A DNA stretch of 64,000 nucleotides, taken from Hyphomicrobiales bacterium. Lineage in GTDB: Bacteria > Pseudomonadota > Alphaproteobacteria > Rhizobiales > Rhizobiaceae. A program made the position numbers and the translations under genes. How positions within the stretch are numbered: position 1 is the stretch's first letter; every line of letters begins with the position of its first letter. Below are positions 17,426 through 29,271 of the stretch, in pieces. Under the pieces are notes generated by a model. That model worked only from the letters and a program-made list of their open reading frames with translations. It was not told the DNA's origin and did not search any database. The stretch lies in contig UBKJ01000008.1 of assembly GCA_900465915.1 (NCBI GenBank), positions 1-64,000 on the forward strand, read 5' to 3'.

Positions 17426-18166
17426 TTGGCGGCGACGGTGGAGAAAATCATCATCAAGAGCAGGAACGGACGCCGCTTTCTCGCCGATCCGGTCTGGGAC
17501 CGCCGCGTCGGCCTGGCGCTGCGGGCGCTGATGATTTTGATCGCCATACCGCTGGCGCTGATCCTGCTCTACGCCCTGCCTTTCGTCCGTCCCGTCTCGA
17601 CGCTGATGGTCGCCGACACGCTGATGCTGCGCGGGGTGGACCGGCAATGGGTCAGCCTCGACAAGGTGTCGCCGGTGCTGGTCAATTCGGTGATGATGTC
17701 GGAGGACGGCCAGTTCTGCAGCCATGACGGCGTCGACTGGCGGCAGATGAGCCTCGTCATCGGCGGCGCGGGCGAGGACGGGCCGAGCCGCGGCGCCTCC
17801 ACCATCACCATGCAGACGGTGAAGAACCTGTTTCTGTGGAACGGCCGCTCCTATCTGCGCAAGGGGCTGGAGCTGCCGCTGGCGCTGGTGACGGACGCCG
17901 TCCTGTCCAAGCGGCGCATCATGGAGATCTATCTCAACATCGCCGAATGGGGGCCGGGCATATATGGCGTCGAGGCGGCGGCGCAGCATTATTTCAAGCG
18001 GCCGGCCGCGCGGCTCAACGCGCAGCAATCGGCGCTGCTGGCGGCGGCGCTGCCCAACCCGTTCCTGCGCAATCCCAGCCGGCCGACGGTCAATATGCGG
18101 CGCATCGCGCGCATCGTCGCCGGCCGCGCGGCGCGCTCCGGCCCCTATGTCGCCTGCGTGCGCTGA
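17426..18166 (+). CDS. mtgA: Monofunctional biosynthetic peptidoglycan transglycosylase
   Basis: A 246-residue GT51 enzyme that polymerises lipid II into glycan strands at the inner membrane. One N-terminal transmembrane helix (about residues 29-52) anchors it. The catalytic block EDGQFCSHDGVDW holds the conserved Glu93, followed by RGASTITMQTVKNLFL and KRRIMEIYLNIAEWG, the standard GT51 motifs. The start given is TTG 17426, with GGGTGG upstream; GTG 17438 is an alternative, and there is no early ATG. It is divergent from the farnesyl synthase gene, which provides the precursor of the lipid II carrier. Confidence 0.93.
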   Translation: MAATVEKIIIKSRNGRRFLADPVWDRRVGLALRALMILIAIPLALILLYALPFVRPVSTLMVADTLMLRGVDRQWVSLDKVSPVLVNSVMMSEDGQFCSHDGVDWRQMSLVIGGAGEDGPSRGASTITMQTVKNLFLWNGRSYLRKGLELPLALVTDAVLSKRRIMEIYLNIAEWGPGIYGVEAAAQHYFKRPAARLNAQQSALLAAALPNPFLRNPSRPTVNMRRIARIVAGRAARSGPYVACVR

Positions 18167-18202
18167 GCGTGACATTTGCGTGAAAAAATATCAGAGTCCG
18201 GC

Positions 18203-18231
18203 TGGTCAAACGCCGCGAGAGCGTGTATAGG
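18203..18231 (+). promoter_or_regulatory. Candidate sigma-70 promoter for rpmF
   Basis: TGGTCA, then 17 bases, then TATAGG, about 90 bases before the rpmF start. Spacing is ideal and each hexamer matches four or so consensus positions. Confidence 0.4.
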
Positions 18232-18319
18232 CACCTGACTTTCTGGAATTGTGTCCGATGTGACAGGCTCCATCAGGGCCTTGCCGGACGTTTATTGACC
18301 GATCAGTGGAGCAGGATCC

Positions 18320-18499
18320 ATGGCTGTACCGAAACGAAAAACCTCTCCGTCGCGTCGCGGCATGCGCCGTTCGGCCGATGCGCTGAAGGCCCCGACCTAT
18401 GTCGAGGACAAGAACTCCGGCGAACTGCGCCGCCCGCACCATATCGACCTGAAGAGCGGTATGTATCGCGGCCGTCAGGTTCTCGAGCCGAAGGAATAA
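18320..18499 (+). CDS. rpmF: 50S ribosomal protein L32
   Basis: A 59-residue basic protein beginning [20 protein letters not shown], the unmistakable L32 start, and ending QVLEPKE. The length equals that of other rhizobial L32 proteins. The four zinc-binding cysteines seen in some bacterial L32 proteins are absent, so this is a zinc-free form. GGAGCAGGATCC lies just before the ATG. A strong terminator follows, so it is monocistronic. Confidence 0.96.
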   Translation: MAVPKRKTSPSRRGMRRSADALKAPTYVEDKNSGELRRPHHIDLKSGMYRGRQVLEPKE

Positions 18500-18535
18500 T
18501 CCGGGCCCGCGTCCGCGCGGTTCTTCGGATCTTTC

Positions 18536-18572
18536 AAAACGCCGTTTCCGGTACGCCGGAAGCGGCGTTTTT
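18536..18572 (+). terminator. Intrinsic terminator of rpmF
   Basis: A long stem of about 16 bp (AAAACGCCGTTTCCGG with CCGGAAGCGGCGTTTT, one G-T pair), loop TACG, and further T residues after it. Confidence 0.93.
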
Positions 18573-19156
18573 CTTTACTGCCTTGGCGGTTGTGCGCAGG
18601 AAAAATTACAAGTCAAAATTGCGCCGCAATCGACAGCGATTCAATATCCGTCGTTTATCGGAGCGCTTTTCGACCTGATGAAATCAGGTTGGCGCTCTGT
18701 TTATTTATATTCACCGCATTCATGCGACGCCGAATGTTTCTATCCGGCTGCAAGATGCTCCAATATTTTTCAGGTATTGAACATGAATTCCATTTTAAAG
18801 CTTATGATCATGAATGGCGGACTTTCCGCCCATTCGGGACTTTCCATGTCGCGCATCCATAGCGGCACTTTTTACAATGAGGACAGTTTTGGCGCGATGT
18901 CGGATACGCCGTTTCGCGTCGGCTCGCTGGAGCGTGCGCCCGCCGCCGTCGCGCATGCGGCGAAGCGGGGCGTGAGGTAGGACCGCGCCGGGCGAAATCT
19001 CGTCGCGACGATTTCGGCCGTGGCGGCGGCTCGTCGTCCAACTGCGCCATCGGCGTTTTTGATTGGCGCGCCGCCCGGCCTCAGCCGCCCGCCGCCCTTG
19101 CCAAGCGCGGCGTTTTGCGGTTTGAGTCGCCGCAACGCTTTGCAAGGAGGACAGAC
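18573..19156. other. 584-base region without a convincing gene between rpmF and the thiolase gene
   Basis: The first half is clearly poorer in GC than the surroundings. The only open frame of note (18678-18980, plus) encodes a protein without recognisable domains and has no ribosome site. The first half also holds repeat copy A (18661-18744). The second half returns to high GC and ends in the thiolase ribosome site AAGGAGG. A decayed gene cannot be excluded. Confidence 0.5.
18661..18744. repeat. Hairpin-plus-tail repeat, copy A
   Basis: Hairpin with outer arms GAGCGC/GCGCTC and inner arms ACCTGAT/ATCAGGT around GAA, then the tail CATTCATGCGACGCC and GAATGTTTCTATC. The same design recurs at 62661-62726, with the 15-base tail core identical. 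Confidence 0.7.
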
Positions 19157-20341
19157 ATGAACAGCCCCAAAACCATCGTGATCGCCGCCGCCGCGCGCAC
19201 CGCGGTGGGCGCTTTCAACGGCGCGTTCGCCACCGTGCCCGCGCATGAGCTGGGGGCGGCGGCCGTCAAGGCGGCGCTGGCGCGCGCCGGCGTCGCGCCG
19301 GCGGATGTGGACGAGGTCATCCTCGGGCAGGTGCTGACGGCTGGCGAGGGGCAGAACCCGGCCCGGCAGGCGGCGATGGCGGCCGGTTGCCCGCAGGAGA
19401 CGACGGCCTTCTCCATCAACCAGCTCTGCGGCTCGGGCCTGCGCGCGGTGGCGCTGGGCATGCAGCAGATCCTCGCCGGCGACGCCGACATCATCGTCGC
19501 GGGCGGACAGGAATCCATGTCCATGGCTCCGCATTGCGCGCATCTGCGCGGCGGCGTCAAGATGGGCGACTTCAAGATGATCGACACCATGATCAAGGAC
19601 GGGCTGACCGACGCCTTCCATGGCTATCACATGGGAATCACGGCGGAAAACATCGCCAAGCGATGGAACCTCGGCCGCGACGATCAGGACGCCTTCGCGC
19701 TCGCCTCGCAGAACAAGGCCGAGGCCGCGCAGAAGGCGGGCCGCTTCGACGAGGAGATCGTCCCCTTCACCGTCAAGTCCCGCAAGGGCGACGTGGTGGT
19801 GTCGGCGGACGAATATATCCGTCCCGGCACGACCATCGAGGCGCTGGCCAAGCTGAAGCCGGCCTTCGACAAGGAAGGCACGGTGACGGCCGGCAACGCC
19901 TCGGGCATCAATGACGGCGCGGCGGCGGTGGTGCTGATGGAGGCCGGCGAGGCGCTGCGGCGCGGCGTGGAGCCGCTGGCGCGCATCGTCTCCTGGGCCA
20001 CGGCCGGCGTCGACCCGGCCGTGATGGGCACCGGGCCGATCCCGGCGACCAAGAAGGCGCTGGAAAAGGCCGGCTGGACCGTGGCCGACCTCGATCTCGT
20101 CGAGGCCAACGAGGCTTTCGCGGCGCAGTCCTGCGCGGTGGTGCGCGACCTCGGCATCGATCCGGCCATCGTCAACGTCAATGGCGGGGCCATCGCCATC
20201 GGCCATCCCATCGGCGCGTCGGGCGCGCGCGTGCTGACCACGCTGCTCTACGAGATGAAGCGGCGCGGCGCAAAACGTGGCCTCGCCACGCTCTGCATCG
20301 GCGGCGGCATGGGCGTGGCGCTCTGCGTCGAACGCGCCTGA
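19157..20341 (+). CDS. phaA: Acetyl-CoA C-acetyltransferase (biosynthetic thiolase)
   Basis: A 394-residue thiolase. The nucleophilic Cys is in [10 protein letters not shown] (about residue 90), the active-site His in [16 protein letters not shown] and the second Cys in CIGGGMG, all as in biosynthetic thiolases. It condenses two acetyl-CoA to acetoacetyl-CoA, usually for polyhydroxybutyrate, or runs backwards in degradation. ATG 19157 is set by a perfect AAGGAGG six bases upstream. The rest of the pha pathway is not in this window, so the symbol is by family resemblance (atoB is an equivalent name). Confidence 0.93.
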   Translation: MNSPKTIVIAAAARTAVGAFNGAFATVPAHELGAAAVKAALARAGVAPADVDEVILGQVLTAGEGQNPARQAAMAAGCPQETTAFSINQLCGSGLRAVALGMQQILAGDADIIVAGGQESMSMAPHCAHLRGGVKMGDFKMIDTMIKDGLTDAFHGYHMGITAENIAKRWNLGRDDQDAFALASQNKAEAAQKAGRFDEEIVPFTVKSRKGDVVVSADEYIRPGTTIEALAKLKPAFDKEGTVTAGNASGINDGAAAVVLMEAGEALRRGVEPLARIVSWATAGVDPAVMGTGPIPATKKALEKAGWTVADLDLVEANEAFAAQSCAVVRDLGIDPAIVNVNGGAIAIGHPIGASGARVLTTLLYEMKRRGAKRGLATLCIGGGMGVALCVERA

Positions 20342-20369
20342 GACGGCCGTTTCAGGCCGAAAAGTTAAC

Positions 20370-20396
20370 GGGACCGGCGCGAGCCGGTCCCTTTTT
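20370..20396 (+). terminator. Intrinsic terminator of the thiolase gene
   Basis: 9-bp stem GGGACCGGC/GCCGGTCCC with a GCGA loop and TTTTT. Confidence 0.92.
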
Positions 20397-20454
20397 CATG
20401 CGCGGCGGGCAAAAAATAGCGGTGGTTCGGACGTTCGGCCACCAGATGTTGTGC

Positions 20455-20504
20455 GAACAAAAGGGGAAAACGTCGCGCGCTGCGATTCGTCGCCGATTCG
20501 TTCC
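20455..20504 (+). repeat. 50-base direct repeat, copy 1
   Basis: Starts GAACAAAAGG and ends GCGATTCGTCGCCGATTC then GTTCC. Matches copy 2 at 42 of 50 positions without gaps; the last 23 bases are identical. Confidence 0.85.
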
Positions 20505-20736
20505 GGCTTTGGCCTGGAGGTTAACGAAACTGGGCTTTCGAGCCCGGATTTTCTTAACCAACCGTCAGGAATCGTTAAGTTTTTCCAAACGTGCGGAGCG
20601 TGGCCGGAGGGTCGTTCCGCGAGCGCATGGAAAAAGTTAACGCCGGCGCGTATCCGGGCGGCCGGAACGGGAAAAATCCGCGAAAGCGATTCAGCATCTG
20701 GTGGTTTTTGCGCGCGCAGTCGCTATATATCGCCGT

Positions 20737-20786
20737 GAACAAAAGGCGAAGAGGCGGCGGTCAGCGATTCGTCGCCGATTCGTTCC
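20737..20786 (+). repeat. 50-base direct repeat, copy 2
   Basis: Second copy, 282 bases after the first. The 10 leading and 23 trailing bases are identical to copy 1, while the centre has diverged at 8 positions. Confidence 0.85.
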
Positions 20787-20796
20787 AGACTCGTTC
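20782..20796. promoter_or_regulatory. LexA-like direct repeat GTTC-N7-GTTC
   Basis: GTTC CAGACTC GTTC fits the alphaproteobacterial LexA (SOS) consensus GTTC-N7-GTTC exactly. It overlaps the end of direct-repeat copy 2 and lies about 130 bases before the helicase start. Confidence 0.45.
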
Positions 20797-20927
20797 CAGT
20801 TCTTAACCGGCTGCGGCCGAAACTTGGCCGGCAGCGCTTTCGGCGCGGGCCGGATAGTGCTATCGAGTGCTCCCAACTTGACCAGAAGCGTGATCGGCGA
20901 TCGTGCGAAGGAATCCCAGAAATAGGC

Positions 20928-24032
<3,105 letters not shown>

Positions 24033-24033
24033 T

Positions 24034-24414
24034 ATGACCGAGCCGGGCGGAAAGCAGCGCATCGACAAGTGGCTGTTTTTCGCGCGCGTGGTCAAATCGC
24101 GATCGCTGGCGGCGAAGCTCGCCGCCGGCGGCAAGGTGCGGGTCAACCGCGACAAGATCGACCAGCCCGCGCATGCGGTGAAGCCCGGCGACGTTTTGAC
24201 CATCACGCTCGACCGGCGTATCCTGGTCTACAAGGTGCTGGCGCCCGGCGAGCGGCGCGGCCCCGCGCCGGAGGCCCGGCTTCTCTACGAGGACCTGTCG
24301 CCGCCGCCCGCCGCCTCGCAGGCATCGGAGGCCGCGGCCCCGCGCCGCGAGGACGGGGCGGGACGGCCGACCAAGCGCGAAAGGCGCGAGACGGACCGTT
24401 TGCGCGGCGTTTGA
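24034..24414 (+). CDS. S4-domain RNA-binding protein (Hsp15/HslR-like)
   Basis: A 126-residue protein. Residues 9-60 form an S4 domain (RIDKWLFFARVVKSRSLAAK and GGKVRVNRDK), as in the ribosome-rescue factor Hsp15 and in RluB-type enzymes. The C-terminal third is Pro/Ala/Arg/Glu-rich and probably disordered. The ATG is one base after the helicase stop, so they are translated together. In E. coli, Hsp15 binds 50S subunits that carry stalled nascent chains; a similar role is inference here. Confidence 0.85.
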   Translation: MTEPGGKQRIDKWLFFARVVKSRSLAAKLAAGGKVRVNRDKIDQPAHAVKPGDVLTITLDRRILVYKVLAPGERRGPAPEARLLYEDLSPPPAASQASEAAAPRREDGAGRPTKRERRETDRLRGV

Positions 24415-24659
24415 TCCGGTATCGGCCGGTATCGGTTTGCGCCATGCGACGTTGAAAAGAAAGCCTTTTGCGCCGGAAAGGCCCTTTGCGGGACGGTCTT
24501 TGCGATGTTTCCGCAAGGCGCGCGATGCGGCGTTTGCGCCCTTGTCATGGGCGGATAAAATCGCTACCTCACCCTGGACGGAGCGCCCTGACGTTATCAG
24601 CAGCGGCCGCATGAGCAGGGACAGAAAGCCGCCTTCCGGCGGCGACAGGAGCAGGACCG

Positions 24660-24998
24660 ATGACGTATGTGGTGACCGATAATTGCATTCGCTGCAAATA
24701 TACGGACTGCGTCGAGGTCTGTCCGGTCGACTGCTTCTACGAGGGCGAGAACATGCTCGTCATCAACCCGGACGAATGCATCGACTGCGGCGTCTGCGAG
24801 CCGGAATGCCCGGCCGAGGCCATCAGCCCCGACACCGAGCCGGGCCTGGACAAGTGGCTGCAGATCAACACCGAATATTCGACCAAGTGGCCCAACATCA
24901 CCGCCAAGAAGGACGAGCTGCCGGAAGCCAAGGAGATGGACGGCGTCGCCAACAAGTACGAGCAGTATTTCTCGGCCGAGCCCGGCAGCGGCGATTGA
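24660..24998 (+). CDS. fdxA: 7Fe ferredoxin FdxA
   Basis: A 112-residue ferredoxin. The N-terminal half holds the cluster ligands in [18 protein letters not shown] and [12 protein letters not shown], the pattern for one [3Fe-4S] and one [4Fe-4S] cluster. The C-terminal half is the usual DUF3470-type extension ([15 protein letters not shown]). It carries electrons in the cytosol; partners are unknown. The position between the helicase/S4 pair and carD is, to my knowledge, common in Rhizobiales. GGAG lies before the ATG. Confidence 0.95.
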   Translation: MTYVVTDNCIRCKYTDCVEVCPVDCFYEGENMLVINPDECIDCGVCEPECPAEAISPDTEPGLDKWLQINTEYSTKWPNITAKKDELPEAKEMDGVANKYEQYFSAEPGSGD

Positions 24999-25082
24999 GC
25001 GCCCGCGCTTGCGGAAATTCCCGCAAGCCGGCGTAACGCAAAGAAAATCCCCGCAAAACGCCCGTTCGGTGGGCGTAAGCGA

Positions 25083-25107
25083 TTGCCAAAGCGGACATAT
25101 TTGGCAA
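25083..25107. promoter_or_regulatory. Inverted repeat TTGCCAAA-N9-TTTGGCAA upstream of carD
   Basis: Perfect 8-bp arms with a 9-base spacer, about one helical turn apart between centres, directly upstream of a candidate -35. This is the form expected of an operator for a dimeric regulator, perhaps of the LysR or TetR type. Confidence 0.5.
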
Positions 25108-25111
25108 TTTG

Positions 25112-25140
25112 TTGATTCTTGCGCCGAATTGTGTTAAGGT
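25112..25140 (+). promoter_or_regulatory. Candidate promoter of carD
   Basis: TTGATT, 17 bases, TAAGGT. The -35 is good and spacing ideal; the -10 is weak. Confidence 0.35.
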
Positions 25141-25405
25141 CGATCCATAATTTCGGTGACTGGACGTCAATTCGTGGCGCATATGCGTTAATCTCTGAAA
25201 GGGTCGATCTATTTTGCCGGGCTGAACGGCGCCGGGGCGGATTCTTGTGGTCTTTCGCTCCCGAGCCTGTCTTTCCAACCCGGCGGATCGGTTTCGCCGT
25301 CAGAAACGCTTTCAGTTCAAGGCCGACAACAGCTTCCGCCTCCTCGTCGAGCGCGGTCGGACATCATGTGTCAGCCGGCGGACCCCGCCGGGACAACAGG
25401 GAGTA

Positions 25406-25990
25406 ATGAAGCGTATGTCATCCCAGCAGAAAAAACCCGCAGCCCGCGGCGGTTTCAAGACCGGCGAGTCCATCGTCTATCCGGCGCACGGCGTCGGCCA
25501 GATCGTGGCCATCGAGGAACAGGAAGTCGCCGGCCACAAGCTTGAACTTTTCGTGATCGACTTCGAAAAGGACAAGATGCGCCTCAAGGTGCCGGTCGCC
25601 AAGGCCTCCACCATCGGCATGCGCAAGCTGTCCGAGACGGATTACGTGGAGCGCGCGCTGAAGGTGGTGCAGGGACGCGCCCGCGTCAAGCGCACCATGT
25701 GGTCGCGCCGCGCGCAGGAATATGACGCCAAGATCAATTCCGGCGACCTGATCTCGATCTCGGAAGTGGTGCGCGACCTCTACCGCGCCGAGAACCAGCC
25801 CGAGCAGTCCTATTCCGAACGCCAGCTCTACGAAGCCGCGCTCGACCGTATGGCGCGCGAGATCGCGGCGGTCAACAAGCTGTCGGAGACCGAGGCCGTG
25901 CGCCTGATCGAGACCAATCTCGCCAAGGGCCCGAAGCGCGGCAAGGACGCCGAGATCGACGTCGAGGACGACGAGGTCGAGGCCGCGTAA
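25406..25990 (+). CDS. carD: CarD-family transcription regulator
   Basis: A 194-residue protein. The N-terminal RNA-polymerase-interaction domain (FKTGESIVYPAHGVGQIVAIEE onward) is followed by a helical DNA-binding domain with the conserved Trp in RTMWSRRAQEYDAKINSGD and the RDLYRAE motif. The C-terminus is acidic. In bacteria CarD binds the beta subunit and stabilises open promoter complexes, notably at rRNA promoters. Start: ATG 25406 with GGGAG upstream; ATG 25415 is also possible. It has a strong terminator and a long leader, so it is monocistronic. Confidence 0.93.
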   Translation: MKRMSSQQKKPAARGGFKTGESIVYPAHGVGQIVAIEEQEVAGHKLELFVIDFEKDKMRLKVPVAKASTIGMRKLSETDYVERALKVVQGRARVKRTMWSRRAQEYDAKINSGDLISISEVVRDLYRAENQPEQSYSERQLYEAALDRMAREIAAVNKLSETEAVRLIETNLAKGPKRGKDAEIDVEDDEVEAA

Positions 25991-26010
25991 GGTCTTCACC
26001 TTCCTGCAAA

Positions 26011-26034
26011 AAGCCCGGTTCGCCGGGCTTTTTT
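26011..26034 (+). terminator. Intrinsic terminator of carD
   Basis: Stem AAGCCCGG/CCGGGCTT with a TTCG tetraloop, followed by TTTT. Confidence 0.93.
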
Positions 26035-26066
26035 GTTGCGCGTTTTCCACCCGCCTTCCGACGGTT

Positions 26067-26091
26067 GGAACCAATCGGGCGCTGGGTCGTT
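26067..26091 (+). promoter_or_regulatory. EcfG (RpoE2)-type general-stress promoter of rpoH2
   Basis: GGAAC, exactly 16 bases, CGTT, which is the consensus of the alphaproteobacterial general stress sigma factor EcfG. It lies about 70 bases before the start of a second-class RpoH gene. In Sinorhizobium meliloti, rpoH2 belongs to the RpoE2 regulon, which fits. No sigma-70 promoter of equal quality is seen here. Confidence 0.75.
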
Positions 26092-26100
26092 TGTGTCCAG

Positions 26101-26138
26101 GCCGGCCCCCGCGCATCGCCTCCTAAGACGGGGCCGGC
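26101..26138 (+). promoter_or_regulatory. Hairpin in the rpoH2 leader
   Basis: 9-bp stem GCCGGCCCC/GGGGCCGGC with a 20-base loop, between the EcfG promoter and the rpoH2 start. It ends about 10 bases before the ribosome site GGAG. It may affect translation. Confidence 0.35.
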
Positions 26139-26159
26139 TGTCCATGACAGGAGAGCCCG

Positions 26160-27083
<924 letters not shown>

Positions 27084-27185
27084 CGGGGCTTTTGCGAAGG
27101 CGGCCGGGAGAGTAGATTGCGCGCACGGCCCCGTGGTGAGGGAAGCGGGGCCGTCCGTCATGCTCTTTCAGAAGGCGCCCATCCC

Positions 27186-27815
27186 ATGCGATTTTCCCGC
27201 GAACCCAGCCTCAACCTCACCCCCGTCGCCGAATTGCGCCCCACCCAGATGACCGTCGGCATGCGCGAGGTGGAGGCCAAGCGCCAGTTCTGGCGCAGCC
27301 GCTCCGACGACAAGAAAAGCGATTATATCGCCAATCACATGATCCCGGTCGTGCACGGGCCGAAGGACGATTATTACGTCATCGACCATCACCACCTGTC
27401 GCTGGCGCTGCATCGCGAGGGCGTCGAGGAGGTGGCGGTGACGGTGATCGCCGACCTGCGGCGCTTGGACAAGGAGGCCTTCTGGGTCTATCTCGACAAC
27501 CGCTCGTGGATGCATCCCTTCGACGCCAAGGGACGGCGGCGCGATTACCAGGACCTGCCCAAGAGCGTCGTCGACCTCAAGGACGATCCGTTCCGCAGCC
27601 TCGCCGGCGAATTGCGGCTGGGCGGCGGCTTCGCCAAGGACACGACGCCGTTCAGCGAGTTCCTATGGGCCGATTTCCTGCGCCGCCGCGTCAAGCGGCG
27701 CGTGGTGGACGAGGATTTCGACGCCGCCCTGGCCGAGGCGCTGCGCCTCGCCAGAAGCGAGGAGGCCGATTACCTGCCCGGCTGGTGCGGGCCGGTGGCG
27801 CGCGGCGTCAACTGA
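27186..27815 (+). CDS. ParB-like nuclease-domain protein (ParBc_2 type)
   Basis: A 209-residue protein resembling the ParB-like PF08857 group. An N-terminal strand LTPVAELRPTQMTVGMREVE is followed by HMIPVVHGPKDDYYVIDHHHLSLAL, which has the VIDxHH form of these proteins, then a helical half. These proteins are not the chromosome-partitioning ParB and have no helix-turn-helix region; members are poorly characterised. ATG 27186 is the only good start although its ribosome site is weak. It lies 102 bases after rpoH2 and could be read from the same promoter, which would make it stress-induced; that is inference. Confidence 0.72.
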   Translation: MRFSREPSLNLTPVAELRPTQMTVGMREVEAKRQFWRSRSDDKKSDYIANHMIPVVHGPKDDYYVIDHHHLSLALHREGVEEVAVTVIADLRRLDKEAFWVYLDNRSWMHPFDAKGRRRDYQDLPKSVVDLKDDPFRSLAGELRLGGGFAKDTTPFSEFLWADFLRRRVKRRVVDEDFDAALAEALRLARSEEADYLPGWCGPVARGVN

Positions 27816-27840
27816 GGCGCTTCGTACTTGCTAAAACGCC

Positions 27841-29271
27841 CTATTCGCTGATCAGCTTGACGCGGTCGCCGACGGAGACGGTGGCGCCCGTGTTGAGCGC
27901 GTTGATGAGCCGGAACAATTCCAGCTTGCGGGTCGAGCCCTGCATGCGCTCGGCGAGGCTGGCCATGGTGTCGCCGGGCTTGACCGTGACGACGCGGATG
28001 CGCAGCGGCTTGATCGCCGCCTGCTCGGCGGCCGACAGCAGCCGGAAGGACTGCGTCACCGCCTGCGAGGTCGGGTCCAGCGCCGTGCTGCCCTTGGGCG
28101 CGGCGGTGAGGAAGCGGTAGACCTTGGCCCCCGCGCCGATGACCACGATGTCGAACTGCCAGCGGTCGGCGCTGGCGCGCGCGGTGGCGGCGGGCAGGCC
28201 GTTGATGGTGGCCGGACGGATGGAGCTTTCGTCCAGACCCGTCACCCAGCCCGAGCGGATATAGTCGGTGAGGCTGGTTTTTTCGGGCAGCGACGCGCCG
28301 TCGAAGCGCACCGCCACCTCGCCGGGGCCGTTGGCCATGACGGCGTTGGCGGAATTGTCGAGGGCGAAGCCGTCCGGCGCGCGGAAGGTCACGCCGAGCC
28401 TCGGATGGACGAAGGTCTGCTCGCGCACATAGCCCTCGTTGGGCGAGTCGCCGTAGAGCAGCCCGTCTATGCCGTCGAGGAAGGAGTTGCGGTCGGTGGT
28501 GCCGACGCCCGGCGCGCCGATGCGGCGCGCATGGCCCAGCGCCAGCTCGATGCGCTGCGGCGTCGAGGGATGGCTGGCGAGGAAGTCGAGGCTGGCGTCG
28601 GTGGCGCCCGACACCGAGCGGAAGCTGGTGTATGCCTCCATCGACTGCAGGAAGCGCGCCGAGGCGAAGGGATCGTAGCCGGCCTCGCCGATCATCTTGA
28701 TGCCGATGGCGTCGGCCTGCAATTCCTGATTGCGCGAGAACTGCGCCAGGCGCAGCTTGCCGCGGATCTCCTCCTCGCGGCTGGCGGCCTCGCTGTGCAG
28801 CACCTCGGTGGCGACGCGGCCGGCGATGGCCGTCTCGTTCTCCTTCTCCTGCCGCAGGATGCCGTGATTGGCGATGACGTGGCCCATCTCGTGGGCGATG
28901 ACGGCGGCCACTTCCGAGGAATCGTTGGCCAGCGCCAGAAGGCCGCGCGTGACGTAGAGATAGCCGCCCGGCAGCGCGAAGGCGTTGATGTTGGGCGAAT
29001 TGAGGATGGTGATGCGGTAGGTCTGGTCCGGCTTGTCGGAGACGGTGGTGAGCTTGCCCACGATCTTGGCGACCATGCGCTCCAGCTTCTGGTCCTTGTA
29101 TTCGCCGCCATAGGTGGCGAGGATGCGCGGATGCTGCTGCGCGCCGATCTGCGCCAGCTTGTCGTTGCGCGTCACATTGTCGACCGTCACCGGGTTGGAC
29201 GAGGGCTGAAGACCGAGGTCCTTGCTGGAATTGATCGACTGGCAGCCGGCCACGGTCGCGAGCAGCCCCAA
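27841..29271 (-). CDS. M48-family metalloprotease with C-terminal LysM domain, predicted lipoprotein
   Basis: At least 476 residues. The zinc site HEMGH lies at 127-131 counted from the TTG start, with the third ligand Glu in NQELQADAIG; this is the BepA/LoiP-like M48 group. A C-terminal LysM domain (VVTVKPGDTMASLAERM to VSVGDRVKLI) should bind peptidoglycan. It probably acts in the periplasm on outer-membrane proteins. Start problem: the TTG at 29271 leaves only nine residues before the lipobox Cys (VAGC). The frame remains open upstream with Arg/Lys-rich codons typical of a signal peptide, but without ATG, GTG or TTG; an ATT at 29370 has GAGG six bases upstream. The true start is probably there. 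Confidence 0.88.
   Translation of the reverse strand: MGLLATVAGCQSINSSKDLGLQPSSNPVTVDNVTRNDKLAQIGAQQHPRILATYGGEYKDQKLERMVAKIVGKLTTVSDKPDQTYRITILNSPNINAFALPGGYLYVTRGLLALANDSSEVAAVIAHEMGHVIANHGILRQEKENETAIAGRVATEVLHSEAASREEEIRGKLRLAQFSRNQELQADAIGIKMIGEAGYDPFASARFLQSMEAYTSFRSVSGATDASLDFLASHPSTPQRIELALGHARRIGAPGVGTTDRNSFLDGIDGLLYGDSPNEGYVREQTFVHPRLGVTFRAPDGFALDNSANAVMANGPGEVAVRFDGASLPEKTSLTDYIRSGWVTGLDESSIRPATINGLPAATARASADRWQFDIVVIGAGAKVYRFLTAAPKGSTALDPTSQAVTQSFRLLSAAEQAAIKPLRIRVVTVKPGDTMASLAERMQGSTRKLELFRLINALNTGATVSVGDRVKLISE

Larger units (their letters stand above)
20397..20927. other. 531-base intergenic region with a direct repeat pair, upstream of the helicase
   Basis: No gene is supported on either strand. 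It contains two copies of a 50-base direct repeat (listed separately), several TTAAC/GTTAA words, a small GGGCT-TTCG-AGCCC hairpin near 20533-20546 and a LexA-like box. It is probably the regulatory region of the helicase operon; no confident -10/-35 pair was identified. Confidence 0.5.
24999..25405 (+). other. 407-base leader between fdxA and carD
   Basis: No gene is supported; the carD frame stays open back to about 25247, but those residues are Arg/Ser-rich and unlike CarD proteins. The stretch holds an inverted repeat (25083-25107) and a candidate promoter (25112-25140). If that promoter is real, carD has a 5' untranslated region of about 260 bases. Confidence 0.5.

Noticed and set aside
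18678..18980. 100-codon frame in the AT-rich part after rpmF
   Set aside because: No ribosome site, no domain, and it runs through repeat copy A and into GC-rich DNA of different character.
24417..24436. Short tandem duplication CCGGTATCGG twice after the S4 gene
   Set aside because: Only two units of ten bases and no further structure; probably chance or slippage.
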